Assembly: GCF_005116575.1 (NCBI RefSeq)
Contig: NZ_SWCN01000027.1
Location: forward strand, 1-64,000
Length of the DNA stretch: 64,000 nt
Reading direction: 5' to 3'
From: Desulforhopalus sp. IMCC35007
GTDB taxonomy: Bacteria > Desulfobacterota > Desulfobulbia > Desulfobulbales > Desulfocapsaceae
Of this stretch, positions 1-8,399 are shown in pieces. Under the pieces are notes generated by a model. That model saw nothing but the letters and a program-made list of their open reading frames with translations. It did not search any database and had not been told where the DNA came from. Position numbers and translations under genes: made by a program. Each line of letters opens with the position of its first letter. Position 1 is the stretch's first letter.

Positions 1-1
1 A

Positions 2-103
2 ACCACAAAGGTCCAGACTGTCATGGGCAGCTATAGATGGTCCACCGAATCGGTGGCCAGAGACAGGCTGCTCTTGAAGTACTTGGGAGTGAATACTAAA
101 TAG
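2..103 (+). CDS. possible 3' end of an ORF cut by the window edge
   Basis: One frame is open from the left edge to a TAG at 101-103 and gives about 33 residues ending LKYLGVNTK. It could be the tail of a gene that begins outside the window. No family is recognisable and a chance open frame of this length is common, so support is weak. Confidence 0.2.
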   Translation, partial: TTKVQTVMGSYRWSTESVARDRLLLKYLGVNTK

Positions 104-184
104 TGTGCGCTTTACCCGATTTTCAGGATGAAAAGAAAAATTTACAGGTTGATGCAGGGAGATATAGCCCTATCTCCCTGCGGT

Positions 185-364
185 TCACCCGAGGCATTCC
201 TTGCGCCAGCAGCAATCTTCCTGGTTGCAACGCTGTTCATTGGTTTGAAAACAGGGATTATTGCCTTCTTCAACCTGAATTTTTCGTATGAGATCTGCTT
301 TTTTAAATTTTTTGGGTTTGATACCAAGATTCTTTGCTTTTGTTTGTACGTCGGTCATTTTCAT
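185..364 (-). CDS. small SAP/Rho-N-like Cys-rich protein
   Basis: This 59-residue protein has an N-terminal half rich in Lys/Ala/Leu (MKMTDVQTKAKNLGI, then KKADLIRKIQ), the pattern of a SAP or Rho N-terminal helix-extended-helix nucleic-acid-binding motif. The C-terminal tail carries four cysteines (PCF, RCN, DCCW). Similar short proteins of this type are known in anaerobic Deltaproteobacteria, where their role is unclear. The ATG at 364 was chosen because GAGAAAG lies just upstream and the homologous part begins there; the frame stays open to 433 but those extra residues look unrelated. Nucleic-acid binding is inferred from the motif only. Confidence 0.6.
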   Translation of the reverse strand: MKMTDVQTKAKNLGIKPKKFKKADLIRKIQVEEGNNPCFQTNEQRCNQEDCCWRKECLG

Positions 365-672
365 GGCACTTTCTCTCTTATCTGATGTGTATCTAAAGGT
401 GATGAGGTTATAAAAACTCTCCATATGCTTCATTGCTGTAAAATTTCTATCGTGATGACGTCCTGGCTATTTTGGCTGTAAAAATACTGCAGAAGATACC
501 GCAGCATGAACTGACCGGCGAACGCTGTGTAATTATTTAAAACGCCGGTCGTTTGTGAAAAATGCAGTGCTGATATACACATAACCGGATACGCACAATG
601 TTCAGGAGACATGCGGATAGAACCTTTGAATTACATTTGCTCCCATACATCGTAGGTAAAAACAATCAACAG
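365..672. other. gap without a recognisable gene
   Basis: About 300 bases between the small SAP-like gene and the 3' hairpins of the cold-shock gene. Several short open frames exist on both strands but none has a good ribosome-binding site or a recognisable product. The promoter of the SAP-like gene should lie just right of 364. Confidence 0.4.
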
Positions 673-718
673 CCGCTGATACTTGAGGCAACATTGTCAG
701 CGGTCAAATCAACCGCTG
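673..718 (-). terminator. overlapping 3' hairpins after cold-shock gene
   Basis: CCGCTGA (673-679) can pair with TCAGCGG (697-703), and CAGCGGT (698-704) with ACCGCTG (712-718). The two hairpins share the middle arm, so only one can form at a time. They lie directly downstream of the minus-strand csp gene that ends at 723. A T-rich stretch follows on the minus strand near 660. The first stem resembles the one after the second csp gene at 10677-10718. Confidence 0.45.
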
Positions 719-722
719 GTTT

Positions 723-923
723 TTATATTTTTTCCACCCGTTCGGCGGCGGGACCTTTCTGGCCAAATAAAATATCAAAACTGACGCGCTCACCTTCTGT
801 GAGAGACTTAAACCCAACACCCTGAATCGCGGAATGGTGTACAAAAACATCTTGCCCCCCGTCTTGCTCAATAAAGCCAAAGCCCTTAGCATCGTTAAAC
901 CACTTCACTGTTCCTTCCGGCAT
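723..923 (-). CDS. csp: CspA-family cold-shock protein
   Basis: A 66-residue single cold-shock domain, the usual length of the family. It begins [14 protein letters not shown] and shows the RNP1 motif KGFGFI and the RNP2 motif VFVHH, which bind single-stranded RNA or DNA. Such proteins act as cytoplasmic RNA chaperones, often induced by cold or growth transitions. AGGAGA lies seven bases before the ATG. A close paralogue is at 10465-10668, the two differing mainly near the C-terminus ([17 protein letters not shown] here). Transcribed alone, with a roughly 300-base region upstream that may include a long leader. Confidence 0.95.
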   Translation of the reverse strand: MPEGTVKWFNDAKGFGFIEQDGGQDVFVHHSAIQGVGFKSLTEGERVSFDILFGQKGPAAERVEKI

Positions 924-1245
924 GTTCCATTCTCCTGTTCAGGTGATAGATAATGCAAAATCCCAGCTCATCTGCAACAGCAGCAGGGAAATCACAGACG
1001 TCCTCAAACAACGAGATCCAGTACTATTTCATCTACGTTCAAAACATGTACAGCCATCTCGCAATAACTTGATTTATTAGTAAATTGTGCGGGTTAGTGT
1101 CGACACAGGGCACTCACAACGACCCGTTGCCCAATACTCCCATCCGCATTTATCATGTTTTTTTGACATTGCCCATTGTAGAACCTGAGTACAGACATCT
1201 CATCTTGAGGTATATTCAAGGAGTTCATTTTTTTTAAATATTACA
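924..1245. other. intergenic region between csp and cfa
   Basis: No gene is visible. The part next to 923 is the presumed leader and promoter of the cold-shock gene. The part near 1245 is the 3' flank of the cyclopropane synthase gene. I could not identify a convincing promoter or terminator hairpin. Confidence 0.4.
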
Positions 1246-2475
1246 TTAGTCGGCTCTCACCTGTGCAGAAGTTCCTGCAAGCATCCATTCCCGAGTTAAA
1301 GGCAAGTCATTTCTGACCCCTGCCGAAAATAACAACTGGAAAAGATGGACGGTTCCAAGTCGAAATACTGCGGAACAACCCGCCAGATAAAAACGCCACA
1401 TCCTGACAAAACGGTCATCAAACATGGAAAGGATCTTTGCTTCATTTTCTTCAAAACGCTGGCTCCAGTGATCGAGGGTTTTGCTGTAGTGATTACGCAG
1501 ATTTTCACAATCAATAAAGTTCAACCCCAGGCTGGTGGAATTCTTCAGAATAGAACCAAGGTCAGGAAGGTAACATCCCGGAAAGATATGTTTTCTTATC
1601 CAACTGTTGGTAGGTCCTTCTACCGTCTTGCCAATGGTATGAAGGAGGAGGAGGCCGTTTGGTCGCAGCACCGTTCTCGTATTTTTCAGGAAGTTCTGCA
1701 TATTGGCCTTGCCGACATGCTCGAACATGCCCACCGATATAACCTTGTCAAAAGTCTGGTTCAATTGGGGAAGATCACGATAATCGAGATATTCAAGACG
1801 GACACGGTCTTGCAGACCCTCTTTTTGCACCTGCTGCTTTCCATACTCCAACTGCTGTTTTGACAGGGTGATACCAACTCCTTGGATACCGAAATTTTTT
1901 GCAGCGTTTATAAGCAAACTTCCCCATCCACAACCGATATCCAGTAGACTTTCATTTGGCTGCAGCTGCAGCTTGCGGCAACATAGATTGATTTTCTGGA
2001 GCTGTGCCATTTCCAGCGAATCCTTGTCGGTTTCAAAATAAGCACAGGAATACACCATCTCCGGGTCAAGCCACAACTGATAGAAATCGTTCCCGAGATC
2101 ATAGTGATATGCGATGTTTTCCATATCTGCCTTCATCCCGTTTCTCTGGAGCACACCGTGTTTGAAGATGTTGAACAAGAAGTGTTTTTTACCGACCTGG
2201 AGTCGATCGCACAGATATCCAATCTTCACAACCTTTCTGATATCACCCTCGACTTCTATGTCTCCATTCATATAGCCTTCGCCGAATCCAAGCGGTGCAT
2301 TAACGAGCACATTTTTTAAGACCTCTTCATTTTTAAAATGAAGTATGAAATCTTTGCCGCTGCCAAACTCACGCTCACTTTTGTCCCAGAAGACGACTTT
2401 GAAATCAGCAGCGTCGCTCTTCATCAGGGCATTGCAAAAAACAGTTTTAGGGGACAGTCTTTCAGTTGAAAACAT
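1246..2475 (-). CDS. cfa: cyclopropane-fatty-acyl-phospholipid synthase
   Basis: This 409-residue SAM-dependent enzyme would transfer a methylene group to the double bond of unsaturated acyl chains in membrane phospholipids, a common response to acid, solvent or stationary-phase stress. The C-terminal two thirds form a class I methyltransferase: IAYHYDLGNDFYQLWLD and MVYSCAYF are typical CFA synthase signatures, LLDIGCGWGSL is the SAM-binding glycine motif, and SVGMFEHVG is the conserved active-site region. The N-terminal ~100 residues are the lipid-binding domain. AAGGA precedes the ATG. The length is close to that of E. coli Cfa. It stands beside hsp20, so a general stress block is plausible. 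Confidence 0.93.
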   Translation of the reverse strand: MFSTERLSPKTVFCNALMKSDAADFKVVFWDKSEREFGSGKDFILHFKNEEVLKNVLVNAPLGFGEGYMNGDIEVEGDIRKVVKIGYLCDRLQVGKKHFLFNIFKHGVLQRNGMKADMENIAYHYDLGNDFYQLWLDPEMVYSCAYFETDKDSLEMAQLQKINLCCRKLQLQPNESLLDIGCGWGSLLINAAKNFGIQGVGITLSKQQLEYGKQQVQKEGLQDRVRLEYLDYRDLPQLNQTFDKVISVGMFEHVGKANMQNFLKNTRTVLRPNGLLLLHTIGKTVEGPTNSWIRKHIFPGCYLPDLGSILKNSTSLGLNFIDCENLRNHYSKTLDHWSQRFEENEAKILSMFDDRFVRMWRFYLAGCSAVFRLGTVHLFQLLFSAGVRNDLPLTREWMLAGTSAQVRAD

Positions 2476-2617
2476 TGCAGTTCCTTATGAGTCAAAAGGG
2501 CAGTTGTGTATTTTTGCCCTCTGTATCGTAGGTGATGTGATTTCTTCAGCGTTGCAATGGGAACGGATAGGGAAATCCTCTGCGGTTGTTTCAGGAAATC
2601 CCTATCCTTCCCCCTTT

Positions 2618-3073
2618 CTATTTTATGGCAATCTGGGCAACTTTTTCTTTGGCTTCCTTGGATTTTGGGAGATTGAGGGTCAGAACCCCATCTTTAAAAG
2701 TTGCATCAATCTTGTCCTTTTCAACCTCAAGCGGCAATCGGATGGCGCGATAAAAAGAACCACTGCGACGCTCTATGGTATGGTACCGCTTGTCTTTGCT
2801 TTCTTTTTCTTCCTTTCTTTCACCTTTGATAGTCAACAGATTATCCTCGAGAGAGACGCGAATGTCTTTTTTTTCCATGCCTGGAAGGTCCGCCACAATC
2901 TCAAGGCTATTGTCGGTCTCGCTTACGTCAATACGCGGACTCCAGTTGATATCCATATCTTCCTGCAAATTGTGAAAAGGAAAGTCAAACCACGTTTTTT
3001 TGATCATATCATCCATCTCTGAGAAAATATTCGGAACCATACTGCGACGTTTTAGTGGTAATAAATCGAACAT
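2618..3073 (-). CDS. Hsp20 / alpha-crystallin small heat-shock protein
   Basis: This 151-residue protein has a short N-terminal arm (MFDLLPLKRR), an alpha-crystallin domain from about residue 45 (SPRIDVSETDNSLEIVADLPG), the A-x-x-x-G-V-L motif as FKDGVLTLNLPK near residue 130, and a short C-terminal tail. It would form oligomers that hold unfolding proteins for ATP-dependent chaperones. A strong AAGGAGG precedes the ATG. The C-terminal tail lacks a clear I-x-I motif, ending VAQIAIK, where IAI may serve. It appears monocistronic. I looked for a CIRCE element upstream and did not find a full match. Confidence 0.93.
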   Translation of the reverse strand: MFDLLPLKRRSMVPNIFSEMDDMIKKTWFDFPFHNLQEDMDINWSPRIDVSETDNSLEIVADLPGMEKKDIRVSLEDNLLTIKGERKEEKESKDKRYHTIERRSGSFYRAIRLPLEVEKDKIDATFKDGVLTLNLPKSKEAKEKVAQIAIK

Positions 3074-3195
3074 TTTGAACCTCCTTGGATAAATGTATAT
3101 TATCGGTTCTGCCAGACAACATGGGCCTGTCCCTCACGCACCCTCCTCGTGCTAAAAGTGAGTTTCTTGTATTAAGGTTGCCATCTTCCTACGGT

Positions 3196-3771
3196 TTATT
3201 TGCTATTGTCCATAACCGCTTGCTGAGCGACGAATCGTCGGTAGCTCATCAGGCTGTAACATGTTTGCAACCGGCTATGTTGCGGACTGTCGATATCTGA
3301 AAACTCAACACCGTATCTCCAGACGGGTAACTTGTTTATCGGATCAGATACTAATTCCATGAACTTACCCCGACCACTGATTTGACCTATGAAATAATCA
3401 AAGTCCGTGTGACTGTCATAGATGAGTATTTCCATCTTGAGATCAACGTTGTTTATATTCTTCTTGTCGGCATGTACAAAGGATACTCCACCTGGTGCGA
3501 TGTCGTAAATATTGGCTACAACCGGTTCCTCAAAGCCTGTCAGCACTACTATGCCTTTCGTCTCAAACCTGATTGATTGCCGTCTTTTCTCGTGGTGATC
3601 GTTGGAACCGTAATGGTTCCTGTTATTTTTCCTCCCAAACTGATCCTGACAACACATCAGCTGACATCGCAGGTCATTTTCGCTCTTCACGCCTTTACCA
3701 CTCATTTGAGGGATCGCAGATGATGCAAGTAGGTTTTGCCTGTTATCTTTCCGACTCTTCTTTACATTCAA
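3196..3771 (-). CDS. PilZ-domain protein
   Basis: This 191-residue protein has a basic, probably disordered first ~55 residues, then a PilZ-like domain. The EKRRQSIRF segment supplies the R-x-x-x-R motif and IYDIAPGGVSF the D-x-(S/A)-x-x-G motif that together bind c-di-GMP; here the Ser is replaced by Ala. A related protein lies at 9920-10342 with the same layout (RRTARRYR, IYDLSRKGVSF, then a conserved tail around SDP or TDP). Both are likely c-di-GMP receptors, or degenerate ones, acting in the cytoplasm. A GGAGGG motif lies about 12 bases before the ATG, rather far. Met23 is an alternative start. Confidence 0.75.
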   Translation of the reverse strand: MNVKKSRKDNRQNLLASSAIPQMSGKGVKSENDLRCQLMCCQDQFGRKNNRNHYGSNDHHEKRRQSIRFETKGIVVLTGFEEPVVANIYDIAPGGVSFVHADKKNINNVDLKMEILIYDSHTDFDYFIGQISGRGKFMELVSDPINKLPVWRYGVEFSDIDSPQHSRLQTCYSLMSYRRFVAQQAVMDNSK

Positions 3772-3965
3772 AATTTAACCCTCCGGCAGCAAGTGTAGTT
3801 GTTCCTATCAACAATCCTGCTGTTGAAAACAGAGAGCACCTCAATTCAGAGCCGGTTCTGACCTACAAGGCAGAATTCACAGGTGACCTGAGATGAATTA
3901 TGGGGTAACAGCGCAGGATAGGCAATGCTGTAATTGGTGAGAAAGTACGGTGACGAAATACCGTA

Positions 3966-4961
3966 CTAAAGGTGTGAAGTGATGAATTTCTTGAGGTTAG
4001 TTTTCTGATTTGTCAGCCGCAGTTTTTTTCTGATATTTTCTCGATACGATTCTATGGTGCTCACTTTCAGGTTTAGAATATCTGCCATCTCCTTTGATGT
4101 TTTATCCTGCCTGATATAGTGGACAATCTGTAATTCTCGGGGCGACAACTTCGCATTGGTCAGAACAATATCATGTGAATGTTCTGAGGAAATATCCAGT
4201 AAGTTTGCTTTCGCCGTTTCTATATAGTTCTTTGTATAACCGGTTGCTCCCTTCTGTGCTTTTCTCAATAGCGGCAGGACCATTTCCCTTGTCTGGGCGG
4301 CCATATCCTGCTTGATATCTTTATGTTCCTGTTCTCTTCTCTTTAAAAGGGTGCTGAGAGTAGTGTTGGTTTCCAAGAGTTCCCGGTTCTTTTTTTTCAG
4401 CTCTTTTTCTTTCATGAACAATGTGTTTAAAACAGTTTTCAATTCATCAACGGAAGAATTGAGTTCCGCTGTCCTTTTCTCCACCTGCTCCTCTAGATTG
4501 GCATGTGATTCCTGGAGTTTTATTTCAATGGCCTTTCTCGAGGCTATTTCATTTTTGAGCTGCTCATTCTGCTCTCGTAGTTTGACAACCAGGTCCTGCG
4601 TTTCAAAGCTACGACTTACTCTATAGAGAAGGTCCTCAATATTACATGGTTTTTGCAGGTAATCATCGGCTCCCAGCTTGAGTGTTTTGACCGCAGATTC
4701 AACATCACCATATCCGGTCAGGATAATTGCTCTGGTATCGGGTGAGAGAATTTTGGCCTGTTTCAATACGGCCACACCATCTATCCCGTTCATTCTCAGA
4801 TCGGTAATGATCAAATCATAGCGATTTGCCTCAAGGAGGTCTATTGCTTCCCGGCCATTTATCGCAGTTGTTACCTTGAAGTTGTTTTTTTCAAGAACCC
4901 AGGCAATTGATGAGAGAATGATTTCTTCGTCATCGACGAGAAGTATTGATTTATTGATCAT
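3966..4961 (-). CDS. response regulator: receiver, coiled coil, LuxR-type DNA-binding domain
   Basis: This protein has 331 residues. Residues 1-120 form a receiver domain with acidic pocket D10/D11, phosphoacceptor D54 (ITDLRM) and Lys in LQKP. Residues ~125-230 are a long coiled coil rich in Glu/Lys/Leu (KLREQNEQLKNE, EEQVEKRTAEL). The C-terminal ~65 residues are a LuxR/GerE helix-turn-helix (LSPRELQIVHYI, MADILNLKVSTIESYRENIRKKL). The ATG at 4961 overlaps the last 11 bases of the kinase gene upstream, so the two are translationally coupled and form a two-component pair. The frame extends to 5018 but the domain starts at MINKSILLVDD. The coiled-coil linker between receiver and LuxR domain is unusual for NarL-type proteins. 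Confidence 0.9.
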   Translation of the reverse strand: MINKSILLVDDEEIILSSIAWVLEKNNFKVTTAINGREAIDLLEANRYDLIITDLRMNGIDGVAVLKQAKILSPDTRAIILTGYGDVESAVKTLKLGADDYLQKPCNIEDLLYRVSRSFETQDLVVKLREQNEQLKNEIASRKAIEIKLQESHANLEEQVEKRTAELNSSVDELKTVLNTLFMKEKELKKKNRELLETNTTLSTLLKRREQEHKDIKQDMAAQTREMVLPLLRKAQKGATGYTKNYIETAKANLLDISSEHSHDIVLTNAKLSPRELQIVHYIRQDKTSKEMADILNLKVSTIESYRENIRKKLRLTNQKTNLKKFITSHL

Positions 4962-6999
4962 TATTGGCGCTCTCAATGGGCAGCAAAACGGAAAATGTCG
5001 ATCCCTTGCCAGGTTCACTTTTTACATCTATACGTCCGCCATGTTGCTTTATTATCCCATAACTTACGGATAAACCAAGGCCTGTACCCTTGAGTTCAGG
5101 CTTAGTGGTGAAAAACGGCTCAAAGATGTGGTCTATATCTGCCACGACTATGCCTTTGCCGTTATCCTCGATATGGACTGCAATGTGTTCCCCGATTTTT
5201 TGTGTAGTGAGGGTGATTGTCCCACCGTTTTCACAGGCGTCAGCCGCATTGTTGAGGAGATTGATAAAGACCTGTTTCAGCTGATCTGCCACAGCCATTA
5301 CAGGAAGGACGTCGTTACCATATTTTTTTATAATTTTAATATTTCGACTGCTATAGTCTTTTTTGCTGATTAAAAGGAGTCCGTCAAGAAGGGCATGAAG
5401 GTCAACATGCACAGTTGCACCGGAGGTCGGCTGGAAAAAATCCCTGAGATCAGCGATGAGATTCTTCATCCTGCTGCATTCCTGGAGTGCCAGGGTGAGA
5501 AGATGTTTTTCTTTATCTTCAAGAGGAGAGTACTCTTCTATCCCCTGGACAATGGTCATGACACTCTGGAGAGGATTATTGAATTCGTGGGCGATAGAGG
5601 CGGCAAGTTTGCCAATGGCGGCAAGTTTTTCTGAATGGAGCAACTGTGCGTGTGACTGCTGCAGTTCAAGGGTCCGCTCCATAACTCGCTGCTCCAACTC
5701 TTCGTTTATCTTGTTTAAGGCTTCTCTGTTTCTTTCTTTTTCTGTAATGTCAAAGAGATAGTGAAGATAAAAATTTTCTGTAACCGGAACCCAGTAGGCA
5801 TCCCAATATATGCCTAAAGCCCAGAATTGATTGTTTAAGGGTTCCTTTGTTGAGCGAATTTCGGGGGCAAGGCACCAGGTACAGGGATGATCTCTTTGTA
5901 TCCAGCTTGTATAACATCTCATGCCGGGCACCGCTCCTACCGCCACAGCAGCCTTATTGGAAGCCACAATCTCGCGGGTATCAAATTGCAAAAGCATTGC
6001 AATACAGGGAAGTGCATCGAGAAAGAGTTGTCGCAATTTTGTCTCATTTTGCAATTTCTCTTCCGCTTGTTTTATTTTTGTAATATCCCTGCCGACCGCC
6101 TGGTACCTGAGCACATTTTCTTCGTTGTCATATATGGCTCTGCCACACCACTGCTGCCAGACCATTGTGCCGTCACCCAGGTGCGCCCTGAGTTCAATGG
6201 TTTTGTCCGGTTTCTGCGGTGTCAGGCTCTTTAAAAGATCGCCCACCAAATGTACATCGTCCTCATGGAAATTTGGCATGAACTTCCTGCCAACCAGGTC
6301 TGTATGGCTCACACTGAAATATCGACAGTAGGCATCGTTGACGAAGGTAATCCTGCCTTGGGGATCAAAGCGACAGATCATCTCATTTTGATCCATGACG
6401 ATCGCCTGGTATCTGTTTTTCAAGCGGCGAAGTCTCGCCAGTTCGATCTCCTTATGGGCAGAAATGTCATTTACCATCAGCAGAAATTGCCCCGGTGGAT
6501 CGCTGCTGCCACCCCGTATGACCGCTTCCACCAGACCAAGAAAGAACGAGCCGTCTTTTTTCTGGATGCGTATCTGGTAGGATTGTTGCATCCGGGTTTC
6601 CAGTAATTTTTTTCGGTGGAGATAGAACAGATCCTGATCTTCAGTCACGATAAACTCTGAAAATGGTCGGTTGAGCAGCTGTGCTCTCGCCACCCCCAAC
6701 ATATCTCCAGCGGTCAGGTTTGCCTCCAGGATCAGCCCTTTGTCACTCACGGTCAGATAGGCGATTGGTGCGAAGTCATAGAGATCGGCATAGCGGTGAC
6801 GGGATTTCTCGAGTTCTTCCTGGGTGCTGCGGAGCTCTTCGTTTTGCAGTTCCAGTTCGATCTGATAGGTGTCGAGTTCGTGGATCAATTTCTGGACATC
6901 CCCCTGGAGGGTATCTGGCAGTTCCGGCTTCCCAGCAAGGAGAGTCTGAGCTTGCAGTCGCAATTCGGAAAAGGTGTTCTTGTCGGTATCTTTTACCAT
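4951..6999 (-). CDS. multi-PAS sensor histidine kinase
   Basis: This protein has 682 residues and no clear transmembrane segment, so it is probably cytoplasmic. After an N-terminal helical segment (HELDTYQIELELQNEEL) come two clear PAS domains (from about residue 75, ADLYDFAPIAYLTV, and from about 200, RYQAIVMDQNEMICRFD), then a less typical sensor segment with several cysteines (TRCYTSW-like, CTWCLAPE) near 350-400. A coiled coil leads to the HisKA domain with phospho-His near residue 470 (AHEFNNPLQS) and the HATPase domain (NAADAC, DNGKG, GTGLGL). AGGAGG precedes the ATG. Its partner is the overlapping receiver-LuxR regulator. The Cys-containing sensor region could bind a metal or sense redox, but this is inference. 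Confidence 0.9.
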   Translation of the reverse strand: MVKDTDKNTFSELRLQAQTLLAGKPELPDTLQGDVQKLIHELDTYQIELELQNEELRSTQEELEKSRHRYADLYDFAPIAYLTVSDKGLILEANLTAGDMLGVARAQLLNRPFSEFIVTEDQDLFYLHRKKLLETRMQQSYQIRIQKKDGSFFLGLVEAVIRGGSSDPPGQFLLMVNDISAHKEIELARLRRLKNRYQAIVMDQNEMICRFDPQGRITFVNDAYCRYFSVSHTDLVGRKFMPNFHEDDVHLVGDLLKSLTPQKPDKTIELRAHLGDGTMVWQQWCGRAIYDNEENVLRYQAVGRDITKIKQAEEKLQNETKLRQLFLDALPCIAMLLQFDTREIVASNKAAVAVGAVPGMRCYTSWIQRDHPCTWCLAPEIRSTKEPLNNQFWALGIYWDAYWVPVTENFYLHYLFDITEKERNREALNKINEELEQRVMERTLELQQSHAQLLHSEKLAAIGKLAASIAHEFNNPLQSVMTIVQGIEEYSPLEDKEKHLLTLALQECSRMKNLIADLRDFFQPTSGATVHVDLHALLDGLLLISKKDYSSRNIKIIKKYGNDVLPVMAVADQLKQVFINLLNNAADACENGGTITLTTQKIGEHIAVHIEDNGKGIVVADIDHIFEPFFTTKPELKGTGLGLSVSYGIIKQHGGRIDVKSEPGKGSTFSVLLPIESANNDQ

Positions 7000-7209
7000 A
7001 CCAGCCTCCTGGTTACAGAGAAGTCGATCACTTACAGTATTTCTCCTGAAATATCACACCGGGAAATCTCATCAACTTCGACTGCGGTCTTGTCTGAGCC
7101 TTCATACAAGATCCTGACATTTTTTAATTTGACCCTCGCCAGGAATATTGCCGCAATTTTATCGGGTCAAGCTGTCTGTTAAGGGCTTTTTGTCTCTGGA
7201 ATACCTGAA
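7000..7209. other. short intergenic region between kinase and usp genes
   Basis: Both flanking genes read leftwards. The region should hold the promoter of the kinase-regulator operon and the end of the usp transcript. I see no clear terminator or binding site. Confidence 0.35.
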
Positions 7210-8196
7210 TTATCCTCCCATCTCTCGAACGACCAGTACCGGACAGGGCGCATGGCGTATGACGCGATCAGTTGTGGAACCCACCAGGAGTTTTTCCCAA
7301 AGCGTATGGCCCCGAATCCCCAACACAATCATGTCCACTTCTTGTACTTTGGCAAACTGTACCAACTCCTTATATGGTTCCCCTGTAAGCACGTCGGTAT
7401 GGGGGGTGCACCAGTGTTTACATTCTTCAGGCAGCATATAATACAGTTGCCCCTCTAGTCTTTTACGGAGCTCATTAATTCTGTCTCGATTTTTCGCCGT
7501 CACTTTTTCCTGCATTTCAAAATAATCCGAGCTGTTCCAGTGGGCAAAATTTCCAGGGATAATATTGATATAATCTGAGGCTTTCAATTCAACATGTTCC
7601 GTGGGTTTTATGACATGTGTCAGGTAAACCTCCGCCTGAAATTCCTGTGCCAGACTGAGTCCATAGTCAAAAGCAAGTTTGGAATCCGGTGAAAAATCAC
7701 ATCCCACCAGGATTTTTTTCAGCTTCATTTCATAGTCGGTTAAAGATACGGGATCATACTTACGAGTGTTGAGTATAAGCAGTGGGCAATGAATTGTTTT
7801 TATGAGTTTTTCTGTTACGGAACCGAGCAATAATTTTTTAATTCCAGACTTCCCATGGGTGGCGGTGATGACCAGATCTGTTTCTTTTTCCAGGGCAAGC
7901 CGGCATATCTTATCCGCTGGATTTCCCTCAAGGACAATAATTTCGTGGTCTATTGTCAGGTTTTCTACCATATTTCCAAGTTGCTTCCGGGCACTCAGAA
8001 TATTTTTTTCTTGAAGTTTTACATGATCGACGGTCATTCTCTCCTGCCCGGGGTAAGTGTCCACGGCGGTGATGATGTGAACAAGCAGTAGAGCCGCGTT
8101 AAACTCCTTACATAATGCTACACTGTAGCCAAGCGTCTCAGCAGTGAAATCGGAGAAATCAACAGTACACATGATTCTTTTTGGCTGTACTCTCAT
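7210..8196 (-). CDS. tandem UspA universal stress protein
   Basis: This 328-residue protein has two consecutive Usp domains. The first starts KRIMCTVDFSDFTAETL and ends with the ATP-binding type motif THGKSGIKKLLLGSVTEKLI; the second starts KKILVGCDFSPDSKLAF and ends GIRGHTLWEKLLVGSTTDRVI. The G-x2-G-x9-GS motifs suggest ATP binding by both halves. Such proteins support survival under energy or oxidative stress. ATG at 8196 was preferred over GTG at 8205 because AAGGTG lies eight bases before it. Its transcript begins with a GEMM-type riboswitch and terminator (8295-8395), so expression probably follows a cyclic dinucleotide. Confidence 0.93.
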   Translation of the reverse strand: MRVQPKRIMCTVDFSDFTAETLGYSVALCKEFNAALLLVHIITAVDTYPGQERMTVDHVKLQEKNILSARKQLGNMVENLTIDHEIIVLEGNPADKICRLALEKETDLVITATHGKSGIKKLLLGSVTEKLIKTIHCPLLILNTRKYDPVSLTDYEMKLKKILVGCDFSPDSKLAFDYGLSLAQEFQAEVYLTHVIKPTEHVELKASDYINIIPGNFAHWNSSDYFEMQEKVTAKNRDRINELRKRLEGQLYYMLPEECKHWCTPHTDVLTGEPYKELVQFAKVQEVDMIVLGIRGHTLWEKLLVGSTTDRVIRHAPCPVLVVREMGG

Positions 8197-8294
8197 AAGT
8201 GTCACCTTTTATTAGAATCGATTGATGTATTACTATCCTTCATCCGCAGCTGTGCATCTTTACAGATATTTCTTGATTGTTGCTGCCAAACAGC

Positions 8295-8336
8295 AGAAAA
8301 AAAGCCGGGTTACCTCATGTAAGGTAACCCGGCTTT
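8295..8336 (-). terminator. riboswitch expression-platform terminator before usp
   Basis: On the minus strand AAAGCCGGGTTACC (right arm on the plus map) pairs perfectly with GGTAACCCGGCTTT across a short loop, and is followed by seven or more T. The left arm is also the 3' half of the aptamer, so terminator and aptamer fold are mutually exclusive. It lies about 100 bases before the usp start codon. Confidence 0.85.
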
Positions 8337-8395
8337 CTTTACAAAGACCCGTGGTTTTCCGTCCCTGCCTTCCGGCAGGTTTGGCCTTGTCTTAT
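8321..8395 (-). promoter_or_regulatory. GEMM-I (cyclic dinucleotide) riboswitch aptamer before usp
   Basis: Read on the minus strand, the sequence shows the GEMM order: GGCCAAACC, a CTGCC stem closed by a GGAA (GNRA) tetraloop, GGGACGGAAAACCACGGGTC, then AGCCGGGTTACC. Compared with the usual GGGCAAACC and GACGCAAAGCC it has a few substitutions (GACGGAAAACC). Known members sense c-di-GMP, and a variant class in Geobacter-like bacteria senses 3',3'-cGAMP. The ligand cannot be decided by eye. It controls the tandem Usp gene through the overlapping terminator. Confidence 0.75.
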
Positions 8396-8399
8396 ATGA

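Noticed and set aside
2345-3022. 225-codon plus-strand frame
   Set aside because: Antisense to the Hsp20 gene and the end of cfa; composition is Phe-rich and not protein-like.
3074-3195. CIRCE-like sequence upstream of hsp20
   Set aside because: TTAGCAC occurs on the minus strand, but the matching GAGTGCTAA arm at nine bases is absent.
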